NCBI GenBank assembly: GCA_964523945.1 | Contig: CAZGBU010000041.1 | Span: forward strand, 1 to 16,312 | DNA: 16,312 bases | Origin: CAKTOF01 sp964523945 | Lineage (GTDB): Bacteria; Bacillota; Clostridia; Oscillospirales; Oscillospiraceae | Direction of reading: 5' to 3' | Shown: piece by piece, positions 6,190 through 12,013 of the stretch | Layout of the letters: each line of letters starts with the position of its first letter | How positions within the stretch are numbered: the first letter of the stretch is position 1 | The notes under the pieces: generated by a model | The model's input: only the letters and a program-made list of their open reading frames with translations | The model's database searches: none | Told to the model about the DNA's origin: nothing | Made by a program: the position numbers and the translations under genes

Positions 6190-7560
6190 ATGAAAATTAG
6201 AGTGTTTTTGGCCCTTGTTGCCTGCCGGCTGTGCCGGCTGCTGCTCCGCCTTTTGGGCCGCGGAGGAACAGATTTCCCCGGCAGAGTCGCGCTGAAGCTC
6301 TGCCCGGGGCTGCTGGGCGTGCTCTCACGCGGTGTGCAGACCATTCTCGTAACCGGCACAAATGGAAAAACGACGACCTCCCGCATGATTGAACAGGTGC
6401 TGATCGACTCCGGCGCGTCGTATTTTGCCAATAAGTCCGGCGCGAACCTGCTCTCCGGCGTCACAGCGGAATTCGCAATGCACGCAACATTGGGCGGCCG
6501 CTGCCGCCAGGACTGGGCGGTAATTGAGTGTGACGAAGCTGCATTCAAGGCCATTAGCCGCCTTGTCACAGCCAAAGCTGTTGTGGTGACCAACGTGTTT
6601 CGCGACCAGCTTGACCGGTATGGTGAAGTCACGCATACGCTTGAGAACATCCAGATCGGGATCGGCAATTGCCCGAACGCTGTGCTTTGTCTGAACGCCG
6701 ATGATTCGCTGACCGCCTCGATCGCAGACAGTGTGTCGAATTCCATCGTGTTCTATGGTGTCAACGTCCCGGTTTATGCTGAGCGCGTGGAGGAAGTGTC
6801 CGATGCACCGTACTGCATTCGCTGCCGGCACGAATATGTCTGCGACTATGTGACCTATGGACATCTGGGCGGATATCGCTGCCCGAACTGCGGCTACAGC
6901 CGGCCGGTTCCTGCCGTTGCGGTGACGCAGGTCGTCTGCTCTGACGCAGAGCATTCCGAGGTTGTGTTCTCTGTGGATGGAACGGAATACGCAGCCGATA
7001 TCAATCTGCCGGGCGGATACAACATCTATAATGCATGCGCCTGCATGGCAGCGTCGCACGCGCTGGCGCTGGATCCATCGCTTGCGGCGCGTTCGCTTGG
7101 CCAGTTTGCCTGCGGCTTTGGCCGCATGGAAAAGTTTGAGATCAACGGCAATGCGCTGCGCATGATCCTGATCAAGAATCCGGCCGGCTGCAATCAGGTG
7201 CTGAATTTTCTGACCAACAGCGCCGAGCCGTCCGTATTTGTCGTTTGCCTGAACGACCGTGCGCAGGATGGGCGCGATGTGAGCTGGATCTGGGATGTCG
7301 ATTTTGAGCGTATCGTACAGATGGGCGATCGGCTGACACAGCTGATTGTCTCCGGCACACGCGCCGATGATATGGCGGTCCGGTTCAAATACGCCGGCAT
7401 CCCGCTTGCAAAGCTCCGCGTGATCCGGGATTACGGAGCGCTGATTGACACCTGTCTGCAGCAGGACAAGCCGGTTTATATCATGCCGACGTACACTGCT
7501 ATGCTTGAGTTGCGCGAAAAGATCAGTAAAACATATGGCTTTAAGGACTTCTGGGAATAA
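6190..7560 (+). CDS. murT: Lipid II isoglutaminyl synthase, MurT subunit
   Basis: A 456-residue Mur-ligase-like protein. An N-terminal hydrophobic/basic segment (MKIRVFLALVACRLCRLLLR) precedes the ATP loop GTNGKTT (56-62). The central Mur ligase domain carries an inserted zinc ribbon with C209-x2-C212 and C231-x2-C234. The C-terminal DUF1727 domain has NDRAQDGRDVSWIWD (355-369), which holds the Asp that completes the GatD active site in the known complex. MurT activates the alpha-carboxylate of D-Glu in the lipid II stem peptide; with GatD it amidates it to D-isoglutamine. The start is the ATG at 6190, as family members begin at this point; the frame upstream to 6100 contains the promoter. 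gatD follows after 14 bases. Confidence 0.95.
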   Translation: MKIRVFLALVACRLCRLLLRLLGRGGTDFPGRVALKLCPGLLGVLSRGVQTILVTGTNGKTTTSRMIEQVLIDSGASYFANKSGANLLSGVTAEFAMHATLGGRCRQDWAVIECDEAAFKAISRLVTAKAVVVTNVFRDQLDRYGEVTHTLENIQIGIGNCPNAVLCLNADDSLTASIADSVSNSIVFYGVNVPVYAERVEEVSDAPYCIRCRHEYVCDYVTYGHLGGYRCPNCGYSRPVPAVAVTQVVCSDAEHSEVVFSVDGTEYAADINLPGGYNIYNACACMAASHALALDPSLAARSLGQFACGFGRMEKFEINGNALRMILIKNPAGCNQVLNFLTNSAEPSVFVVCLNDRAQDGRDVSWIWDVDFERIVQMGDRLTQLIVSGTRADDMAVRFKYAGIPLAKLRVIRDYGALIDTCLQQDKPVYIMPTYTAMLELREKISKTYGFKDFWE

Positions 7561-7574
7561 GGGGTGCGCACAGG

Positions 7575-8312
7575 ATGGAACTGAAGATCTGTCATCTGTA
7601 TCCGGATGTGCTCAACCTGTACGGAGACCGCGGCAACGTGCAGTGTCTGGAGCAGCGTATGCGCTGGCGCGGCCTGGCAGTCAGTACAACAGGCGTTGGT
7701 GTGGGTGATGCACTCGATGCATCGGAATATGACCTGTTTTTCATTGGGGGCGGCCAGGATTTTGAACAGAAAGTCCTGCTTGACGATTTGTCCGGCGATA
7801 AGGCCGGGCAGATCCGCGCGGCTGTGGAGGACGGGAAGGTCTTTTTGGCAATCTGTGGCGGGTACCAGATGCTCGGCACTTACTATCGGACATGGGATGG
7901 GCAGCAGTTCGACTTTCTCGGTGCGCTTGACCTCTACACCGTTGGGCAGGAGCAGCGCATGATCGGAAATTATATGTTTACCTGTGATGAACTGGATGGA
8001 CTTCCCGTCGTCGGATTTGAAAACCACTCTGGAAAAACGTACCTTGGCGCAGGCGTCCGGCCAATTGGCAGAGTGCTCGCCGGTTTTGGAAACAACGGTG
8101 AGGACGGGTTTGAGGGTGCGAGATACCGCAACGTCTTCGCCACTTATTCACATGGCTGTCTGCTGCCGAAAAATCCTGCGCTCTGCGACCATTTGCTGCG
8201 CACAGCGCTCGAGCGGAAATATGGCTCCGTCGAGCTTGCACCGCTCGACGACAGCCTGGAAAATGCGGCACATGATGCGATGCAGCGCCGTCTGTCGCAT
8301 CCCGCCAAATGA
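7575..8312 (+). CDS. gatD: Lipid II isoglutaminyl synthase, glutamine amidotransferase subunit GatD
   Basis: A 245-residue class I-like (CobB/CobQ type) glutaminase that supplies ammonia to MurT. The nucleophile is C94 in LAICGGYQMLG, the catalytic His is H193 in YSHGCLLPKNP, and R128 (EQRMIGN) sits where the Staphylococcus aureus enzyme uses an Arg for glutamine binding. The N-terminal LKICHLYPDVLNLYGDRGN is typical of GatD. Length matches the family. AAGGGGTG lies about 8 bases before the ATG. It is co-transcribed with murT; the two proteins form a cytoplasmic complex acting on membrane-bound lipid II. Confidence 0.95.
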   Translation: MELKICHLYPDVLNLYGDRGNVQCLEQRMRWRGLAVSTTGVGVGDALDASEYDLFFIGGGQDFEQKVLLDDLSGDKAGQIRAAVEDGKVFLAICGGYQMLGTYYRTWDGQQFDFLGALDLYTVGQEQRMIGNYMFTCDELDGLPVVGFENHSGKTYLGAGVRPIGRVLAGFGNNGEDGFEGARYRNVFATYSHGCLLPKNPALCDHLLRTALERKYGSVELAPLDDSLENAAHDAMQRRLSHPAK

Positions 8313-8332
8313 CATCAGAAAGGATGGGAGTT

Positions 8333-8779
8333 ATGGATCAGGTCGATCTGGATATTCTCGAGTGCTTGAAAAACAATGCCAGAATGAAAGCGTCCGACAT
8401 CAGCCGGCAGGTCAATCTCTCCGTTTCCTCCGTCATTGACCGCATCCGGAAGCTGGAGAATTCCGGCGTGATTGTCCAATATACAACGGTGCTGGACCGG
8501 CGAAAAATTGGGAACGACATTCTGGTCATCATCGGCATTACGCTTGAGCGGCAGAATCTGGCGAAGATGTTTGAAGAGCAGATCCGCGACGTCCCCGCCA
8601 TTGTCGACTGTTACGCGGTTGCAGGCGACTTCGACTTTCTGCTGCACCTGGCCGTCTCCTCGCATGAGGAGCTCTACGAAGCGCATCACAGAATCCTTAA
8701 TATGGACGGAGTCGCGCAGCTCAAGAGCTTCTATGTAATCGAAACCGTCAAACACGATGGTCACTACCAAAAGAAGTGA
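8333..8779 (+). CDS. Lrp/AsnC family transcriptional regulator
   Basis: A 148-residue regulator: an N-terminal winged helix-turn-helix (about 1-60, NARMKASDISRQVNLSVSSV in the recognition region) and a C-terminal ligand-binding RAM domain (about 68-140, with AVAGDFDFLLHL holding the usual G-D/Y-D effector turn). Family members respond to amino acids and form octamers on DNA. I use the ATG at 8333, which has AAAGGA 8 bases upstream and gives the typical MDxxDxxIL N-terminus; the ATG at 8309 overlaps the gatD stop but lacks a ribosome site. It follows murT-gatD without a visible promoter, so it may be carried on the same message. Its targets are unknown, but the divergent paaK region and its own operon are candidates. 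Confidence 0.9.
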   Translation: MDQVDLDILECLKNNARMKASDISRQVNLSVSSVIDRIRKLENSGVIVQYTTVLDRRKIGNDILVIIGITLERQNLAKMFEEQIRDVPAIVDCYAVAGDFDFLLHLAVSSHEELYEAHHRILNMDGVAQLKSFYVIETVKHDGHYQKK

Positions 8780-8806
8780 CGCCGCAGCATAATCAGACAG
8801 AAAAGG

Positions 8807-8837
8807 GCCGCGCGATTTCATCTCGAAATCGCGCGGC
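8807..8837. terminator. Bidirectional intrinsic terminator between lrp-like gene and UDG gene
   Basis: A perfect 13-bp stem (8807-8819 with 8825-8837) and 5-base loop, followed by TCCTGTTTT on the plus strand and by CCCTTTTCTGT on the minus strand. It lies 27 bases after the regulator stop and 13 bases from the UDG stop. Confidence 0.88.
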
Positions 8838-8850
8838 TCCTGTTTTAGAC

Positions 8851-9319
8851 TTACAATGTTCTCGTACAGATCTCTCGAACCTTGGCCTGAAGGAGCTTCA
8901 GATCAATGAACGACTCCGGCCGGCGCGACGGGTCACGCAGCAGGGCAGAGGGGTGATATGTTGCCATATACCAGATTCCGTCGCGCTGTGTCCACTGGCC
9001 ATGCTCGCGTGTGATCCGGAAGTNNNNNNNNNNNNNNNNNNNNNNNNNNNNNNNNNNNNNNNNNNNNNNNNNNNNNNNNNNNNNNNNNNNNNNNNNNNNN
9101 NNNNNNNNNNNNNNNNNNNNNNNTGTCGTCCAGCAGCTGCCCGGCTGGGCCAACAAATGGCTCGCCGCGCAGGTCTTCCTGCTGACCTGGCCCTTCACCG
9201 ATGAACATGACCTCAGCATCTTCCGGACCGACGCCGAACACGACACTGTGGCGCGTTTCACTGAGCGGGCATTGACGGCAGCACAGACATGCCCGCCGGA
9301 CCTCTTCCATCTGATTCAT
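8851..9319 (-). CDS. Family 4 (type-4) uracil-DNA glycosylase, interrupted by assembly gap
   Basis: Two halves of a [4Fe-4S] uracil-DNA glycosylase flank a run of 100 N. The N-terminal half (9319-9124) has the cluster-type Cys motif CRQC (C14, C17), CPLSETRHSVVFGVG and the catalytic-site segment FIGEGPGQQEDLRGEPFVG. The C-terminal half (9023-8851) has the second active-site motif ATYHPSALLRDP and a short helix to the TAA at 8851. The middle (usual CRPP region and two more cluster Cys) is missing. The halves are in different frames across 100 N, so the gap size is wrong rather than the gene broken. The enzyme removes uracil from DNA. The ATG at 9319 overlaps the carboxypeptidase stop (ATGA); the Met at 9310 is an alternative start. 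Confidence 0.88.
9024..9123. other. Assembly gap of exactly 100 N inside the UDG gene
   Basis: One hundred N, the conventional placeholder for a gap of unknown size. The flanking coding frames need a true gap length divisible by three. By comparison with typical family 4 glycosylases of about 190 residues, roughly 70 residues (about 200 bases) are missing. Confidence 0.97.
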
Positions 9320-10662
9320 TCCGGACGCCGTCCTCTCCGTGCATCGCGGCGGCGCATGGCGCGGCGTCTTGCACGCATTGCAACAAGCAGATACAGCAGC
9401 ACCAGAATGGCCAGCAGAATCAGAATCATCACCCACCAGTATTGCAGCAGGAACGCCTTGACCTGTGCAGCATAATACGAGAATTCCGAGCGGGGCACGT
9501 CGGTGATGGCAACCAGGTCGGCGCTGCCCAGCTCCTGCCCGTCGTAGGTCACGGTAACCGAGCCGAGCTTGTCGCCCTCGGACACCGGTGCATCCACGCC
9601 GTCGGGGTTGTCGATCGTGACGTCCTGCTCAAGCAGCGATTCGTCGTAGTCATTCGGCAAAACAGTCGTGATGGTCTGATTGGGAGAGACGACAACAGAG
9701 TCGGCACCAGCCGAAAAGTTGACGTCAATCTGCTCAATGATGTCAAGGCTGGACAGAACCGTTGCATAATCAAAGTTGTCCAAACCATATTCCAGAAGGC
9801 GGCGGCTCTCGGTAAAATTTTCAAGCAGCAGATCGCCGCTTTCTTCCACAATTGTCTTTGCACCGCATACGACGCTCAGCAGATGCATTCCGCTTCCCTC
9901 AGCGGTGGAAATCAGGCAGCGGCCGGCCTGACTGGTGTAGCCGGTTTTGACGCCGCTCGCCTGTGACCAGTAGTAATCAGGCGTCATTGCGTCGGACACA
10001 AGATAGTTGGTGGTGATCAGCGTGCGCGCATCTGACAAATTGGTTGCCGGAACGGTGTAGCTGGTGGTGGTGCAGATTTCCAAAAATGTGTCGTTCTGCA
10101 GCGCAACCATTGTGATTTTCGCCAGATCGCGCGCAGTGGTATAATGGTTATCATCGTGCAGGCCGTGCGCATTGGCAAAATGCGTGCCGGTGCAGCCGAT
10201 CTGCTCCGCCCGCTCGTTCATCAGATCGACAAACGCGTCGACCGAACCGGATATGTATTCTGCCACGACGTTGCAGGCTTCGTTCGCCGAAGCAAGCATA
10301 ACGCAATAGAGCAGATCGTAGAGCTGAATCTTCTCGCCTGCCTGCAGGTTGGCTGTACTGCCGTCCGGATGAAGGCCCTCAAGCGCCGTCTCCGAGACGG
10401 TAAGCGTATCATCGAGATTACCGTATTCAAGTGCAAGCAAACAGGTCATAATTTTTGTCAAGCTGGCCGGATAGATCTGCCGGTCGGCATCCTGCTCGTA
10501 AAGGACAGACTCGGTGTTCATCTCCACAAGGATTGCGGCAGACGCGTCGACTGAAAACGCATCCGTCGCGGCCGCATGTACGGTCAAGCAGGTACCGGAA
10601 ACAAGCATCGCTGCCAGGAGAAGCAGGCAGAGCCGTCTGGACATTCGTTGCATCGCTTTCAT
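9316..10662 (-). CDS. D-alanyl-D-alanine carboxypeptidase (low-molecular-mass PBP, DacF-like)
   Basis: A 448-residue exported peptidase S11 enzyme. Signal peptide about 8-30 (LCLLLLAAMLVSG). Active-site motifs S67-L-T-K70, S125-A-N127 and K239-T-G241 are complete. A C-terminal PBP5-type beta domain (about 305-390) is followed by a transmembrane anchor (about 408-428, YWWVMILILLAILVLLYLLV) and a strongly basic cytoplasmic tail (RARRRAMRRRDARRGRRPE). It trims the terminal D-Ala of pentapeptide stems. The usual amphipathic membrane anchor is replaced by a true transmembrane helix. The start is the ATG at 10662 with GGAG 6 bases before it; the frame extends to 10782 but covers the promoter. It overlaps the UDG gene by 4 bases. 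Confidence 0.94.
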   Translation of the reverse strand: MKAMQRMSRRLCLLLLAAMLVSGTCLTVHAAATDAFSVDASAAILVEMNTESVLYEQDADRQIYPASLTKIMTCLLALEYGNLDDTLTVSETALEGLHPDGSTANLQAGEKIQLYDLLYCVMLASANEACNVVAEYISGSVDAFVDLMNERAEQIGCTGTHFANAHGLHDDNHYTTARDLAKITMVALQNDTFLEICTTTSYTVPATNLSDARTLITTNYLVSDAMTPDYYWSQASGVKTGYTSQAGRCLISTAEGSGMHLLSVVCGAKTIVEESGDLLLENFTESRRLLEYGLDNFDYATVLSSLDIIEQIDVNFSAGADSVVVSPNQTITTVLPNDYDESLLEQDVTIDNPDGVDAPVSEGDKLGSVTVTYDGQELGSADLVAITDVPRSEFSYYAAQVKAFLLQYWWVMILILLAILVLLYLLVAMRARRRAMRRRDARRGRRPE

Positions 10663-10679
10663 AAAATTCTCCGCTTTCA

Positions 10680-10707
10680 GACCGGAACAGCATTGCCGCA
10701 TCCGGTC
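10680..10707. promoter_or_regulatory. 7-bp inverted repeat around the comEA-like promoter -35 box, in the dacF-like leader
   Basis: GACCGGA (10680-10686) and TCCGGTC (10701-10707) are perfect inverted copies separated by 14 bases. The gap holds the -35 box TTGCCG of the plus-strand promoter. On the minus strand the same bases would form a leader hairpin ending 17 bases before the carboxypeptidase ATG. It could be an operator or an RNA element. Confidence 0.4.
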
Positions 10708-10722
10708 AGGATGTGATATAAT
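10693..10722 (+). promoter_or_regulatory. Promoter of the comEA-like/two-component/GerMN unit
   Basis: -35 TTGCCG (10693-10698), 18-bp spacer, extended -10 TGATATAAT (hexamer 10717-10722). Expected start near 10729, giving a leader of about 88 bases. The -10 is perfect; the -35 is weak, as is usual with an extended -10. Confidence 0.7.
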
Positions 10723-10770
10723 GAAGCAGGCAACGCCCGCCGCAGGGCGAAAGCGCAGCCGGATACCGAA

Positions 10771-10798
10771 ATTATACCACAAACGAAACCGATGTCAA
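10771..10798 (-). promoter_or_regulatory. Promoter of the D,D-carboxypeptidase-UDG unit
   Basis: On the minus strand: perfect -35 TTGACA (10793-10798), 16-bp spacer, extended -10 TGGTATAAT (hexamer 10771-10776). Expected start near 10764, leader about 102 bases. It faces the plus-strand promoter at 10693-10722. Confidence 0.8.
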
Positions 10799-10816
10799 TG
10801 CTGGGAGGCGCCGACC

Positions 10817-11275
10817 GTGAAGCTGTCCAAGGCTGAAATTCTGCTGCTGACGCTGACAGGTGCATTTGTCGTTTTCCTGTCTGGCTTTTATATTGGCCGC
10901 AGCAGCGCCGGCGGCGTGCTGACCGTACAGACGCAGCGTCAGTCGGAGGAACCGGAACAGCCCAATATCGAACCGGAGCCGGAGGCAGTGGACGAGCCGT
11001 CCAGTGAGGCGAAGACTGACGCGGAAGAAGCACCCGCGCAGGACGGCGGAGCCGGGGCTGAAGCATCCGAATCTGAAACGGTACCGGTCAACATCAATAC
11101 GGCGTCTGCTGAAGAGCTGGAAACGCTGCCCGGCATCGGCGAGGTGCTGGCAGAACGGATCATTGCCCACCGGGAGCAGTACGGTGCGTTCCGCATCGTG
11201 GATGAAATTATGGACGTGCGCGGTATCGGTGAGGCGACTTTTGAAGAGCTGAAAGACTACATTACAGTGGGGTAA
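10817..11275 (+). CDS. Membrane-anchored ComEA-type helix-hairpin-helix DNA-binding protein
   Basis: A 152-residue protein: one N-terminal transmembrane helix (about 8-27, ILLLTLTGAFVVFLSGFYIG), a long acidic, Pro/Glu/Ala-rich linker (about 40-88) and a C-terminal double helix-hairpin-helix domain (about 90-152) with the ComEA signature NINTASAEELETLPGIG and a second hairpin VRGIGEATFEEL. ComEA proteins hold double-stranded DNA outside the membrane during uptake. The GTG at 10817 has GGGAGG 8 bases upstream and is the only start with a ribosome site; the frame upstream to 10514 overlaps the dacF-like gene. No comEC or comEB follows; instead a two-component system starts 5 bases later, so a role outside classical competence is possible. 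Confidence 0.88.
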   Translation: MKLSKAEILLLTLTGAFVVFLSGFYIGRSSAGGVLTVQTQRQSEEPEQPNIEPEPEAVDEPSSEAKTDAEEAPAQDGGAGAEASESETVPVNINTASAEELETLPGIGEVLAERIIAHREQYGAFRIVDEIMDVRGIGEATFEELKDYITVG

Positions 11276-11280
11276 GTGCG

Positions 11281-11961
11281 ATGAGAATTCTGATTGTTGA
11301 CGACGAAGAGCTTCTGGTTAAGGGCATCCGGTTCAATCTGGAAAATGACGGCTACGAAGTGATCTCCGGTTCAGACGGTGAACAGGCAGTGCAGCTTGTG
11401 CGGGAGGGCGGCGTCGATCTGGTCGTGCTCGATCTGATGATGCCGAACATGGACGGGATGGAGGCCTGCCGGCACATCCGGCAGTTTTCCAACGTGCCGA
11501 TCATCATGCTGACGGCAAAGACAGAGGACATCGATAAGCTGATGGGATTCGACTGCGGCGCGGACGACTATATGACCAAGCCGTTCAACATCCTCGAACT
11601 CAAGGCGCGGATCCGCGCGCTGCTGCGCCGGTGCGCAGGCAACAGCACAGCAAGTACATCTGCGCAGATCACGATCGGGCTGATCACGATCGATTCCGAG
11701 CGCCGCTCAGCGCGCCGCAATGGCGAAAATGTAGAATTGACAGCCAAGGAATTCGAGGTGGTTGAGCTGCTGATGCGCAATCCTGGCCGCGTGTTCAGCC
11801 GCGAAAACCTGCTCAACACCATCTGGGGACGCGACTATCAGGGCGATATCCGCACAGTCGATGTGCATATGCGCCGCCTGCGGGAGAAGCTTGAAAGCGA
11901 CCCGGCGCATCCGAAGTATCTTCTGACGAAATGGGGAGTCGGTTACTATTTCAGCGACTAA
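11281..11961 (+). CDS. OmpR/PhoB-family response regulator
   Basis: A 226-residue two-domain regulator. The receiver domain (1-118) has the acidic pair D7-D8, phospho-acceptor D51 in VVLDLMMP, T78 and K100 in MTKPFN, all intact. The C-terminal winged-helix DNA-binding domain (about 130-226) ends with the typical DVHMRRLREKLE and a wing strand. It should be phosphorylated by the kinase encoded next and bind direct-repeat DNA sites; targets are not visible. GGGG lies 8 bases before the ATG. The 5-base gap from the comEA-like stop leaves no room for a promoter. Confidence 0.95.
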   Translation: MRILIVDDEELLVKGIRFNLENDGYEVISGSDGEQAVQLVREGGVDLVVLDLMMPNMDGMEACRHIRQFSNVPIIMLTAKTEDIDKLMGFDCGADDYMTKPFNILELKARIRALLRRCAGNSTASTSAQITIGLITIDSERRSARRNGENVELTAKEFEVVELLMRNPGRVFSRENLLNTIWGRDYQGDIRTVDVHMRRLREKLESDPAHPKYLLTKWGVGYYFSD

Positions 11962-12013
11962 ATCGACCAAACAGACCCGAAAGCGAAACAGGCTCAGCCT
12001 GTCCGGCAGCCTG

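Noticed and set aside
6325..7059. A 244-codon minus-strand frame opposite murT
   Set aside because: murT motifs are intact on the plus strand; this frame has no recognisable features.
8933..9436. UDG as a frameshifted pseudogene
   Set aside because: The frame change lies exactly across a placeholder of 100 N, so wrong gap size explains it.
11668..11694. Direct repeat GATCACGATCG in the response regulator linker, as possible binding sites
   Set aside because: It encodes a repeated I-T-I segment in the first strands of the winged-helix domain; a coding explanation is sufficient.
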